Positions 42,064 to 49,331 of a stretch of 64,000 bases of DNA are shown here, in pieces. Origin of the DNA: a virus. Position numbers and translations under genes: made by a program. The notes beneath the pieces were generated by a model, which made no database searches, was not told the origin of the DNA, and saw only the letters and a list, made by a program, of their open reading frames with translations. The first letter of the stretch is position 1. Every line of letters begins with the position of its first letter. The stretch lies in IMG/VR virus record IMGVR_UViG_3300046694_000296, positions 151,657-215,656 of that record; one strand, given 5' to 3'.

Positions 42064-42573
42064 ATGCCCATCCGATACGAAGAAATCATCGCCACCGTCG
42101 ACACGTCCGAACACAAGCTCGATCCGGGCAGCCTCGCAGTCGAAGCGCCTGCGACCCTCGACAACCTGTATCTCGACGCCTATGGGCTCGTGATCGACGC
42201 TTTCCACCAGCACGTCGTCTGCGCTGAGTCCGTCTCGATGGTCTACGCCGCCGCGAAGGTCATGTTCGCGCGCCACGGTGACACCAACCCGGTCCTGACG
42301 TTCGACCTTGCGACCGCCGCTGCAATGGGCTCGCCGTGGGAACACCAGTGCAAGAGCGCCGAAGAGTGGGCCGTGTGCTTCGCGCGTCGTCACGTCGAAA
42401 CCGACGAGGGCACGGTCGATGACGATGCCGTCGATGCCGATTGTGTCAGCCGTGCTTTCTACGCGCTGAGCGTGCTCATCGGTGCCGGTGTGCCCCGCAC
42501 CGATGCGGCGCTCGCGCAGCTGTGCCACGACAACGAGACACTGATCGCCTCGCTCAACGCGACGCCCGCCTAA
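42064..42573 (+). CDS. hypothetical protein
   Basis: 169 aa, acidic and helical. Segments: LDNLYLDAYGLVIDAFHQHVV, CVSRAFYALSVLIGAGVPRTD. No family recognised. A long G+C hairpin (GCCCGGGC / GCCCGGGC, about 42580-42600) follows. Confidence 0.55.
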   Translation: MPIRYEEIIATVDTSEHKLDPGSLAVEAPATLDNLYLDAYGLVIDAFHQHVVCAESVSMVYAAAKVMFARHGDTNPVLTFDLATAAAMGSPWEHQCKSAEEWAVCFARRHVETDEGTVDDDAVDADCVSRAFYALSVLIGAGVPRTDAALAQLCHDNETLIASLNATPA

Positions 42574-42616
42574 CACATGCCCGGGCCGCGCGCCCGGGCG
42601 CAACTTGGAGAAGAAC

Positions 42617-42916
42617 ATGACCAGCAACGTTCGAACCTTCCAGGTGGATCTCGTGCCCGTGATTTCGACCTGCCACGTCAGCAAAGATACCGCCGCGCGC
42701 CTCGATCTGGGCGACCGCGAAAACGACTGGACGATCACCGCCGCGTATGAGCACGGCTGGCTCCTCTACGTGCAGCCGGAAGAATTGATCGCCGACCTCG
42801 GGATGCCTGAAGACCTCGCGACGGTGATGGCATGGGGCCGCCGGCACAAGGTTCAGTGGATTCGCATGGACTGCGACGCGGGTGCCGTGCACGACCTGCC
42901 GCAATACGACTGGTGA
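42617..42916 (+). CDS. hypothetical protein
   Basis: 99 aa, SD GGAG. FQVDLVPVISTCHVSKDTAARL and IRMDCDAGAVHDLPQYDW; the protein ends in Trp like several others here but without the GSW motif. Confidence 0.55.
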   Translation: MTSNVRTFQVDLVPVISTCHVSKDTAARLDLGDRENDWTITAAYEHGWLLYVQPEELIADLGMPEDLATVMAWGRRHKVQWIRMDCDAGAVHDLPQYDW

Positions 42917-42922
42917 CGCATC

Positions 42923-42972
42923 CTCGGGCGGGCCACAACCCGCTCGGGAGAATAGAACCATCGAAACCAACG
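42923..42972 (+). repeat. intergenic leader repeat A2
   Basis: GGGCGGGCCACAACCCG hairpin, TCGGGAGAAT, then CATCGAAACCAACGCG. Diverged copy of the block at 39233-39280. Confidence 0.5.
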
Positions 42973-42983
42973 CGAGACACGCG

Positions 42984-43322
42984 ATGAAGACCCCGACCAC
43001 CCTGCCGATCAAGAACCTGTCCGACTTCTACGCCAACACGCGCAACAAGCCGTGCGTGTTTGACGATCAGTGCTTCCTGTTTCTCGCGTCCGGTTTCGCG
43101 AACTACGCCGTCGTGCACGACGCCAAGACCGAGCAGTTCGTCGCGCTTGAACAGCGCACGTTCGGTTCCGCAGACGTCGAGACGGTCTGGGAGATTGCCC
43201 GTTCTGAGCCGCGCGGGAACATCGACCCGTGCAACGCCGCGTGCATGCGCGGTCTGTATTTCGACTGCAACAACCACCTCGACGCCGAGACGCACGTCGC
43301 GCCGAAGTTCATCGCCGATTAA
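42984..43322 (+). CDS. hypothetical protein
   Basis: 112 aa. CVFDDQCFLFLASGFANYAVV suggests a beta core; C-terminus has Cys residues in CNAACMRGLYFDC. Function unknown. Confidence 0.55.
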   Translation: MKTPTTLPIKNLSDFYANTRNKPCVFDDQCFLFLASGFANYAVVHDAKTEQFVALEQRTFGSADVETVWEIARSEPRGNIDPCNAACMRGLYFDCNNHLDAETHVAPKFIAD

Positions 43323-43332
43323 GAGATCCACC

Positions 43333-43737
43333 ATGAATATCGCCAACATCGCCCATGCGCGCCACACGCTCGAAGTGATCCGCGTCAAAGCGCTTGCCAA
43401 CGAGTTCTCGGGCGCGGGCCGCTACCACGACAAGAACACGGGCTGCCTGTGCGTGATCGGGTCCATCATGCCGCCGAGCATGCTCGAAGTCGCCGCACGC
43501 GAGCACAACGGTTGTCCGATCGACGGGTTCTACGTCCGCAGACACGGTGCTGAGGGGCTGGAGCTCGCCTCCGACGCGCTCGCACGCGAAACCGGGATTC
43601 CTTCGGGCATGCTCGCGTCGCTCCAGATCGAGCACGACGAGGTATCGCACCAGTTCGGCCCGGGTCCGGGCACCCGCGCGGTCGCCAACAAACGTATCGC
43701 CAAATGGGCGACGACGACACTCTCCACGCTCTTCTGA
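43333..43737 (+). CDS. Cys-motif paralogue pair, member 1
   Basis: 134 aa. HARHTLEVIRVKALANEFSG and GCLCVIGSIMPPSMLEV align with the following gene (RRTLEQIRVRALHNEFSG, GCLCAVGALMPDFVLDK). Both end in a basic helix and Leu-Phe. A tandem duplication of a small accessory gene of unknown function. Confidence 0.6.
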   Translation: MNIANIAHARHTLEVIRVKALANEFSGAGRYHDKNTGCLCVIGSIMPPSMLEVAAREHNGCPIDGFYVRRHGAEGLELASDALARETGIPSGMLASLQIEHDEVSHQFGPGPGTRAVANKRIAKWATTTLSTLF

Positions 43738-43742
43738 ACGCC

Positions 43743-44171
43743 ATGAACATCGAACAACTCCGACTCGCCCGCCGCACGCTCGAACAGATCCGGGTGCGGG
43801 CACTCCACAACGAATTCTCGGGCAAGCCGCGCTACCGAGACTTGAACGGCTGCCTGTGTGCGGTCGGCGCACTGATGCCCGACTTCGTGCTCGACAAGAT
43901 CGCGGACAGCAAGAACAACGAGTCGAGCATCGGCGGGCTCGTATTCACGCCGCCGGGCGATTCGCCGTATCGCCGGGTCCGTGTGATCCAGGTGATCGTG
44001 GAAGAGACGGGGCTGGGCCGCTGGGACATCAAGGATCTCCAGCAGACGCACGATAACGTGCCGCACTCTCAGTTCCGCGAGAGCGAAACATGGACCGCAG
44101 ACGAACGTCGCGCACGGGCCAACGAGCGTGTCCGTAAGTGGGCCGAGAGCCGGCTGGAACAACTGTTTTAA
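43743..44171 (+). CDS. Cys-motif paralogue pair, member 2
   Basis: 142 aa, 5 bases after member 1. Shares start, Cys motif and C-terminal helix with it; the middle segment differs. Last plus-strand gene before a sparsely coding stretch. Confidence 0.6.
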   Translation: MNIEQLRLARRTLEQIRVRALHNEFSGKPRYRDLNGCLCAVGALMPDFVLDKIADSKNNESSIGGLVFTPPGDSPYRRVRVIQVIVEETGLGRWDIKDLQQTHDNVPHSQFRESETWTADERRARANERVRKWAESRLEQLF

Positions 44172-44294
44172 CGGGGGCAGTGCGAAGGACCAAAACGGGT
44201 GCCGATAGCGGGCAAAAGACCCGCGTCGAATCCGTTTTAACAGCCCGAATCCTGGCGGGCCAAACACCGGGCAACGCACCATAGGAGGCGCGCC

Positions 44295-44309
44295 ATGAAG
44301 GGACGCTAA
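44295..44309 (+). other. four-codon minigene (Met-Lys-Gly-Arg)
   Basis: ATG AAG GGA CGC TAA, preceded at ideal distance by AGGAGG (44284-44289). The strong ribosome-binding site with only four codons may be chance, a remnant, or a minigene. It lies in the leader region before the terminator at 44341. Confidence 0.3.
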
Positions 44310-44340
44310 TCCACCACGAAACCACACATCTACACGCCAA

Positions 44341-44380
44341 TAAGGCCCGGGTTACGCACTGTAATACCGGGCCTTATTTC
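44341..44380 (+). terminator. rho-independent terminator
   Basis: Stem AAGGCCCGG / CCGGGCCTT with a 16-base loop followed by ATTTC. Marks the end of the 36.9-44.2 kb accessory block. Confidence 0.65.
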
Positions 44381-44411
44381 ATGGTCCGACAGCCTGTTAC
44401 GCCGAGGAACA

Positions 44412-44714
44412 CTAAGTCATTGATAGTAAACAAGAATGTTGTATTTCCGTAACTTGCTCGTTTACGCAGTCAATTCGCTGCCAATGCAGACCGCCCTGAA
44501 GAGGCTCGACCCGCAATTGAGACACGGCAGAAGCGTGCCGAACCACCAGCAATACCGAGACAACCTGCAACGCAAACGAAGCGAATGCCGAGCGATCTGA
44601 CACGCCCGAGACGATCATCCAGACCAGCAGCGATCCCGCAATCGCCCGACCGGTAAGCGAATAGGATAAGAATCGTGCTTTTGACCGCAACGACGAATCC
44701 GAGGAGATCAACAC
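44412..44714 (-). CDS. possible small membrane protein, opposite strand
   Basis: 100 aa from GTG 44714. Two hydrophobic stretches (AIAGSLLVWMIVSG and FASFALQVVSVLLVV) look protein-like. Upstream on the same strand are a possible 45-codon ORF from a TTG near 44852 and a 20-codon ORF (44849-44911), each overlapping or abutting the next, as in a coupled mini-operon. A competing ORF (44470-44718) also starts at a GTGA overlap. Evidence is weak. Confidence 0.3.
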   Translation of the reverse strand: MLISSDSSLRSKARFLSYSLTGRAIAGSLLVWMIVSGVSDRSAFASFALQVVSVLLVVRHASAVSQLRVEPLQGGLHWQRIDCVNEQVTEIQHSCLLSMT

Positions 44715-44970
44715 TCACACACCGGATCGCGGAGACTCAATCACCCGTATGGACCCATTCATATAGCACTCATCCATACATAGAGAGAACACACTCCACA
44801 CGCCTTTACGTATAAGAACTCCTGGTGGCTGGGCCTGATCGTTCTCTTTCAATCGTCGCCCTCCAGCAATTTCTTATACCGCGCCGCCAACCCATAGCCG
44901 CACTCACACATGCCAATTACCGCCAATGCCAAGCTGGGTAAGGGATTGCGGGCTTTCGAATCCGTGGACT

Positions 44971-45011
44971 CGGTGCCGTGGAATGGGGATGGCGAGAGGC
45001 CCGTATAGGCG
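44971..45011 (+). repeat. 41-bp dispersed repeat, copy 1
   Basis: Begins CGGTGCCG and ends CCCGTATAGGCG; 37 of 41 bases match copy 2 at 48108-48148. Its last 15 bases recur exactly at 48041-48055. Confidence 0.65.
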
Positions 45012-45017
45012 CGTTCC

Positions 45018-45164
45018 TATAAGATCCGAGGCCCGCCGTATAAGTTCTTCCTATAAGAGTCTCCTATAAGGTTCGCCACGGCCCTATAAGTTTGGCCCCG
45101 CCTACCTATAAGTTTGGCATGCCGTGGCACGTGCGTGTGTGGAAAGACGATCTCTTCCTATAAG
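45018..45164 (+). repeat. array of seven TATAAG repeats
   Basis: TATAAG begins at 45018, 45039, 45052, 45065, 45085, 45107 and 45159, mostly as CCTATAAG followed by A/G-T-T. Spacing is 13-22 bases for the first six. Could be iterons, a stack of -10-like elements, or a protein-binding array. Confidence 0.6.
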
Positions 45165-45220
45165 GTTCCAAGCCTTCGTCTCGATACTGGTGTCTCTCCC
45201 ACCACGAAGCGAGCAACGCA

Positions 45221-45457
45221 ATGCAGATCAATCATCCGAACGTCGTCCCGTGCCAGGGCTACGGTTATGGTGCCGTGCAGAAGCCGACCGATGTGTATTC
45301 CTCGATGAGCGACAACTTCGTCTATCTCGGCGAGCGGGTCTTCAACTGCCATCCCTTCCGTGATGATGTGCAGGGTTGGCCGATTCGCTGGGAGATGAAC
45401 GAGCACGACCGCGCTGACCTGGCGTCGCACCGCGAGTTTCTTGCATCGCTCGGGTGA
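45221..45457 (+). CDS. small hypothetical protein
   Basis: 78 aa immediately after the TATAAG array. MSDNFVYLGERVFNCHPFRDD and an acidic helical end. No good SD (GAGC only). Function unknown. Confidence 0.5.
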   Translation: MQINHPNVVPCQGYGYGAVQKPTDVYSSMSDNFVYLGERVFNCHPFRDDVQGWPIRWEMNEHDRADLASHREFLASLG

Positions 45458-45466
45458 TCCAATGAC

Positions 45467-45484
45467 GGGCCAAGCGCCCGTCTC
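45467..45484 (+). other. intergenic hairpin
   Basis: GACGGGC-CAAGC-GCCCGTC hairpin after the stop of the 45221 gene. Nearly the same hairpin follows the genes ending at 45999 and 46407. Confidence 0.5.
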
Positions 45485-45615
45485 TCTTCATGGTGTGAAC
45501 GCCAAGGCACGCCGTGGAACGCCTTGGATTGCCGTGGCACCGGGAGAGTGAGAGGTCCGAGCCTCATCCGTGACCCGGGCGTCACAATGAAAGCTCACCA
45601 ACAACGAGGTTCACC

Positions 45616-45999
45616 ATGAGCACGACCAACATCACCCCGGAACGCAAAGCAGAACTCTCGGCAAAGGGCTTCTACATCGAGGACATGAAAGCGGTGTGGG
45701 GCGAGGGCTGGTGGGACGGTTCGTTTCGCTGGATGAAGAAGGGCTCGGATGAGTTTCAGGACGGCGACGTGAGCAGCTTGGAAGAGAACGCATGGAAGGT
45801 GTGCGACGCATACGATCGCGAGACGAGCGTTGCCAAGCCCGGGCACTATCTCGTCTCGCGCGAGGTGGTCGGTTCGGAAGCCCGGGACAAGATGGTCGCT
45901 GGTCTGCGCGATGAGGAGTTCGACTTCACGATCACGGAGACGCAACCGGGGCACTTCACGGTCACGGTGCAGTCGCCCGAGGGCGTGTGTTGGGGCTGA
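45616..45999 (+). CDS. hypothetical protein
   Basis: 127 aa, SD CGAGG. ERKAELSAKGFYIEDMKAVWG is a recognisable small-protein pattern (helix then Trp-rich strand), and the C-terminal half EEFDFTITETQPGHFTVTVQ forms strands. Function unknown. Confidence 0.6.
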   Translation: MSTTNITPERKAELSAKGFYIEDMKAVWGEGWWDGSFRWMKKGSDEFQDGDVSSLEENAWKVCDAYDRETSVAKPGHYLVSREVVGSEARDKMVAGLRDEEFDFTITETQPGHFTVTVQSPEGVCWG

Positions 46000-46013
46000 T
46001 AGTGGTTGACGGG

Positions 46014-46030
46014 CCGAGCGCCCGTTGTTC
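46014..46030 (+). other. intergenic hairpin
   Basis: ACGGGC-CGAGC-GCCCGT stem-loop, related to the hairpins at 45467 and 46416; no T-tract. Confidence 0.45.
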
Positions 46031-46146
46031 GAACACACCGCCGTGGATCGCCAGGGCAGGGCGCATCAGATCCGCACACACCGGTTCGGGCGCCGCATGT
46101 CGATCGTCAAAATAGAGTCTCACCCACTCAGAGATTCACCGAAAAC

Positions 46147-46407
46147 ATGGTCACAGCCACCATCACGAAGTTCACCCCCGAAACCAACGTCGCCGTCGAG
46201 GGCAACCCGGGCGGGTATGCCGCGTTCGAATACAGCCTGTTCAACGACGACGACGTGAGCATCGTCGCCTCGATCACGGTCCCGATGTGCTACTTCCTCG
46301 ATGAGCACACCAACCTCGCGACGACCGCCTTCGCGTCGATGGTGACCGAGATCGTCAACACCGAGCCTGAAGACTACGCGAAGCTCGTGGGCCGCACCTT
46401 CGAGTAA
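46147..46407 (+). CDS. small hypothetical protein
   Basis: 86 aa. Beta-rich start (TATITKFTPETNVAVEGNPG) and acidic C-terminus. Followed by ACGGGC..GCCCGT hairpin. No family recognised. Confidence 0.5.
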   Translation: MVTATITKFTPETNVAVEGNPGGYAAFEYSLFNDDDVSIVASITVPMCYFLDEHTNLATTAFASMVTEIVNTEPEDYAKLVGRTFE

Positions 46408-46505
46408 CCACCCGACGGGCCAGTGTGCCCGTTGTGCAGCTGCAGCGCCGTGGCAGCACTCTCACGCATCCTCATCGCCCTATGCGGGCGCCAATGCCTC
46501 GTCGG

Positions 46506-46524
46506 GAGACTGAAGTCTCTTACA
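46506..46524 (+). promoter_or_regulatory. GAGACT-GA-AGTCTC element in leader
   Basis: Perfect 6-bp inverted repeat followed by TTACA, 15-30 bases before the SD of the 46539 gene. A related element (GAGAATGACGTCTCTTGCA) stands before the gene at 47762. Confidence 0.35.
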
Positions 46525-46538
46525 CAACGAGGTGCATC

Positions 46539-46715
46539 ATGGTTGAACAGCTCCAGTGGTTTCTCGCCGTCTTGCTCGTGATCGCTGCCGCGGTCGGTAT
46601 CGGTGCGGTGTTCTGGTTCGCTATCGACGTCGCAACGGGCGGCATTCGTCGCGCACGGGAGCGCCGACGCTGTGCGATGCCCAATCGCATCGCAACCCTT
46701 ATGCGCGGGCGTTGA
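46539..46715 (+). CDS. small single-pass membrane protein
   Basis: 58 aa, SD CGAGG. One strong transmembrane helix (FLAVLLVIAAAVGIGAVFWFAI) then a basic tail (RRARERRRC). Short length and topology are compatible with envelope-modifying or lysis roles; unknown. Confidence 0.5.
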   Translation: MVEQLQWFLAVLLVIAAAVGIGAVFWFAIDVATGGIRRARERRRCAMPNRIATLMRGR

Positions 46716-46808
46716 GCGACCTACCGGGACACTCCGTGTCCCGAGTTGCAAAAACGACACTCATGTAAGAGGGTGCCTACAAATAATTCGGTTGATATAG
46801 GCATACCA

Positions 46809-46958
46809 ATGGCCGAGGAGCCGCACCGGACAAGGAATCGGAATTTGTTACTCGAAGTTACACCCTATTACACCTCTTTCATCCGCCAATCGTTTGGCGC
46901 ACAATTTCTACATGCACTGACCGGTGAACAAAACCTCTGTGCAGCCAAAAACCAGTAA
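46809..46958 (+). CDS. possible 49-aa protein
   Basis: ATG 46809 to TAA, lower G+C than neighbours. LLLEVTPYYTSFIRQSFGAQFLHAL is protein-like, but no SD is visible. The rest of 46716-46987 shows nothing else. Confidence 0.3.
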   Translation: MAEEPHRTRNRNLLLEVTPYYTSFIRQSFGAQFLHALTGEQNLCAAKNQ

Positions 46959-46987
46959 ATAATTCCTTCCCGAAGAGCACTACGGCA

Positions 46988-47371
46988 ATGAGCAAGATCG
47001 CATTCGAATGCATGGACGCATCCAACAACACGTTCACGGTCAAGATGGAGTCGGACTCCGCGGAGATTGAGCAGGTGGTCGCCGCCACCGTGCAAGCCTA
47101 CAAGCGCGAGGGCATCGAAGTGTTCTCGGCAACCCGCATCGAGGAGATGGTGGTCGACGTCGATATGTATGCGCCGGCCGAGCGCCGGGCCGCAGTGCCG
47201 ACGGCTACGCTTGAGCGCCTGGCGGGCCGTAGCGGCTCATGGCTGCAGCGCGGGGCGGCGCTCGGTGCGCTAGTCCTCGCGATCCTTGGCTTCGATGCTG
47301 ATCTGTCGATGGTGGCGCGCGTCGCCCATATGGGCGGGGCCGTTATGACCGTCGTCCACGCGGCTGTCTGA
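46988..47371 (+). CDS. hypothetical protein with transmembrane helix
   Basis: 127 aa. N-terminal domain (FTVKMESDSAEIEQVVAATVQAYKR), then RSGSWLQRGAALGALVLAILGF with one transmembrane helix and a second weak one near the end. Function unknown. Confidence 0.55.
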   Translation: MSKIAFECMDASNNTFTVKMESDSAEIEQVVAATVQAYKREGIEVFSATRIEEMVVDVDMYAPAERRAAVPTATLERLAGRSGSWLQRGAALGALVLAILGFDADLSMVARVAHMGGAVMTVVHAAV

Positions 47372-47444
47372 ATCCGCGGAAGCGAAATCCGTAGAGGGCG
47401 CTCTAAAGTGATGAGTCTCGTTGCTCGCACAGGTGCCCTCTCCA

Positions 47445-47612
47445 ATGTTGTCATGGTTCAGTGAAGGAATGTGGATGATCCCCCTCTATGGGGTGGTGTT
47501 CATCCTGTTTGTGCTGGTGTTGTGCGTAGTGTCCGCGTTCTGCGATATGCGCGCACGGCACCGGTATGAAGCGAGCGTGCGCCGCTACTACGCACGCCGC
47601 CGTCTGTTCTAG
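47445..47612 (+). CDS. small membrane protein
   Basis: 55 aa. One transmembrane helix (IPLYGVVFILFVLVLCVVSAF) and a very basic tail (RHRYEASVRRYYARRR). In-frame TTG at 47421 is an alternative start. Unknown role. Confidence 0.45.
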   Translation: MLSWFSEGMWMIPLYGVVFILFVLVLCVVSAFCDMRARHRYEASVRRYYARRRLF

Positions 47613-47701
47613 TCGTGCCTCACCTGCGGTGCCCATGCGCACCGTCTTGGCCGGGCCGTGGCGGGGCAGGTGACGCGTCCAAGCGCGTGCCGTGAGGTAG
47701 T

Positions 47702-47749
47702 CGAGAGAATGACGTCTCTTGCAGCGAATGAGTCGCTGCACCACCTCTC
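47702..47749 (+). promoter_or_regulatory. structured leader of the 47762 gene
   Basis: Outer GAGAG / CTCTC pairing encloses a GCAGCG / CGCTGC hairpin and the GTCTCTTGCA motif, directly before AGGAG. Structure close to the ribosome-binding site could control translation. Confidence 0.35.
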
Positions 47750-47761
47750 AAGGAGACTGTC

Positions 47762-47929
47762 ATGCTCGCCCGCCTCATCCACGTCGAAACGCTGCTTGCC
47801 GATAACGATCTCGATCGCGAGCTGGATGAGCTGGAACGAATGCAGGAGCAGGAAGAGCAGCGCGCCGCCCGGGCCACCCGCAGTGTGCGTCGCCGCTCGC
47901 ATGCGCAAGACTGGGCGCGGATCGACTAG
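47762..47929 (+). CDS. small charged coiled-coil protein
   Basis: 55 aa, SD AGGAG at 47751-47755. Acidic helix (DLDRELDELERMQEQEEQ) followed by a basic tail (RATRSVRRRSHAQ). Codon pattern and SD support expression. Followed by a strong terminator. Confidence 0.6.
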   Translation: MLARLIHVETLLADNDLDRELDELERMQEQEEQRAARATRSVRRRSHAQDWARID

Positions 47930-47985
47930 AATTGCCGTAACAACGATTTACCTGAGTGGTCTTCGCCTAACACGCAAGATCTTTG

Positions 47986-48014
47986 ACGGCACCCGTTTGG
48001 GTGCCGTTTTTTTT
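47986..48014 (+). terminator. rho-independent terminator
   Basis: 9-bp stem ACGGCACCC / GGGTGCCGT with loop GTTT followed by eight T. Confidence 0.9.
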
Positions 48015-48107
48015 CGTGTGGCCGATTTTGCCACGGCTCAAGGCCCGTATAGGCGACTAGGCTGAAAAGCGCTCACCGGCGTGCAGCGGGTTTGGTGCCG
48101 AGCCGCC

Positions 48108-48148
48108 CGGTGCCGCGGAATGGGGATGGCGACGGACCCGTATAGGCG
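48108..48148 (+). repeat. 41-bp dispersed repeat, copy 2
   Basis: Differs from copy 1 (44971-45011) at four positions. Both copies lie in non-coding DNA on either side of a small-gene cluster. Confidence 0.65.
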
Positions 48149-48270
48149 GCTTGGACGAAAAGAGGGCGACGCCGGGCAGGGCGCCGGGCCAAGGGCCAGG
48201 GCCAAAACCGGGTGCCAAGACCCTTCGGGCCGCAGAAGATCAGGGCCACAGAGCATCGGGCCATGACGAT

Positions 48271-48304
48271 GTTAGAGATGCGTAACAATATCGTTAGAGA
48301 TGCG
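48271..48304 (+). repeat. GTTAGAGATGCG direct repeats
   Basis: Two exact 12-base copies 22 bases apart (48271-48282, 48293-48304), i.e. about two helical turns. GTTAGA recurs at 48330 and the inverse ATCTCTAAC at 48463-48471. Likely a protein-binding cluster upstream of the 48597 promoter. Confidence 0.55.
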
Positions 48305-48489
48305 ATACATCGCACCGCGTAACACATTCGTTAGAACTACCAGATATCCCAGGGTGACGCATCGCGCGCCCGCCCCTCACATAAGAACAGAACGCGCACG
48401 CACGCGACTACCAGACGCGCCCGGGCGTCGTCAAGCGGTCCTCGTAAAAACAACGTCAACAAATCTCTAACTTTTTTTGCACAAACCTA

Positions 48490-48517
48490 TTGCGTAAGTA
48501 ACGCGTTACTCTATAAT
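48490..48517 (+). promoter_or_regulatory. strong promoter with internal operator
   Basis: TTGCGT (48490-48495), a 16-base spacer containing the perfect palindrome AGTAACGCGTTACT (48497-48510), then consensus TATAAT (48512-48517). The operator lies between -35 and -10, an ideal repression site. Confidence 0.75.
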
Positions 48518-48596
48518 TCATCCCTGTAGCACGCAGTAACGAACGGGACGCACAAAGCGCCCGACGAAAAAATCAATCACTCAATAAGGTAAGAAA

Positions 48597-49268
48597 ATGT
48601 CGAACGCAAAAGAGCAAGTTATCACCCTCGAAAACGTCAAGCTCGCTATCTCGCGCGCAAATGACCGTCACTCGAAAAAGACCGGTGAAACGGGTTTTCA
48701 AGCTGACTTGCTGAAAGCAGTCAAATACTGGGACGATGGTTTGTGTGTCTTCGTCGCGGGCATGCTGAACCGGGCGCGCATCGACCAACTGACGTTCTTG
48801 TCTACCATCGCAGATAACATGCCCGTTAAAGCGGTGATGCGCGCTTCTGAGTTTTTCGCTTGTTTGCATGCAAAGAACTACAAACAGCTTGACGGTGTAA
48901 CCGCGCTTTCGATTCTGAGCGCGATTCATGCGGGCGCTGTCTCCCGTAGCGCGATTTTCTTCGCATCGACCGGGCGCGGGAATGAATCGACGTCTGACGT
49001 CGTTAGCGATGTTTCGCTTGTTCGCAAGCTGCAAAAAGCACTTGGTAAGACGGTCGGTGCTACCACTGAAAGCACGCAGAATTCCCGGTCGTTTGGTGTA
49101 AACGGGTTCTGTCGCTTTCTCAATATGGGCGAAATGGTAAAGGTGAAGGGCAAAGAAGCAGTGTTAGAAGTTAATGCTAAATCGCCCTTTGTTGCTGCTA
49201 TCGCTAAGATGGTAGAGGTAGCAAGCGAAGATACCCTGTCGCTTGTTAAGGGCGCGAAGAAAGACTAA
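48597..49268 (+). CDS. isolated, strongly promoted protein of unknown function
   Basis: 223 aa, noticeably lower G+C than most genes here. Mainly helical: VITLENVKLAISRANDRHSKK, LLKAVKYWDDGLCVFVAGMLNRA, VTALSILSAIHAGAVSRSAI. No recognised domain. It has the best promoter in the window and a perfect operator on each side (48498 and 49269). An early, highly expressed host-takeover or DNA-binding protein is a reasonable guess. Confidence 0.65.
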   Translation: MSNAKEQVITLENVKLAISRANDRHSKKTGETGFQADLLKAVKYWDDGLCVFVAGMLNRARIDQLTFLSTIADNMPVKAVMRASEFFACLHAKNYKQLDGVTALSILSAIHAGAVSRSAIFFASTGRGNESTSDVVSDVSLVRKLQKALGKTVGATTESTQNSRSFGVNGFCRFLNMGEMVKVKGKEAVLEVNAKSPFVAAIAKMVEVASEDTLSLVKGAKKD

Positions 49269-49280
49269 GTAACGCGTTAC
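49269..49280. promoter_or_regulatory. perfect operator palindrome after stop
   Basis: GTAACGCGTTAC directly after the TAA of the 48597 gene, within TAAGTAACGCGTTACTTG. No -10 sequence follows, so it may block transcription like a stoperator. Confidence 0.6.
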
Positions 49281-49331
49281 TTGCCCGGGCGCTAATCGCG
49301 CCCGGTTCTCTACTCTGCTAGGTATCCCGCT

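Larger units (their letters stand above)
44384..45220. other. sparsely coding repeat-rich region
   Basis: Apart from the doubtful minus-strand ORFs, no gene is supported here. Contents: A+T-richer DNA to about 44900, a 41-bp repeat copy (44971-45011), and a cluster of seven TATAAG repeats (45018-45164). Confidence 0.5.
48015..48596. other. non-coding regulatory region
   Basis: About 580 bases with no supported gene. Contains the exact 15-bp repeat at 48041, the second 41-bp repeat (48108-48148), GTTAGAGATGCG repeats (48271, 48293) and the strong promoter of the 48597 gene. Confidence 0.6.

Noticed and set aside
44941-44972. T-loop-like TTTCGAATCC suggesting a tRNA
   Set aside because: Flanking bases do not pair as a T-stem and no acceptor or anticodon arms can be built around it.
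45114-45308. 64-codon plus-strand ORF over the TATAAG array and start of the 45221 gene
   Set aside because: Cys/Arg/Ser-rich and in conflict with the better supported 45221 gene.
48015-48596. Possible CRISPR-like array from the GTTAGAGATGCG repeats
   Set aside because: Only two full copies, 12 bases long and 22 bases apart; no repeat-spacer periodicity.
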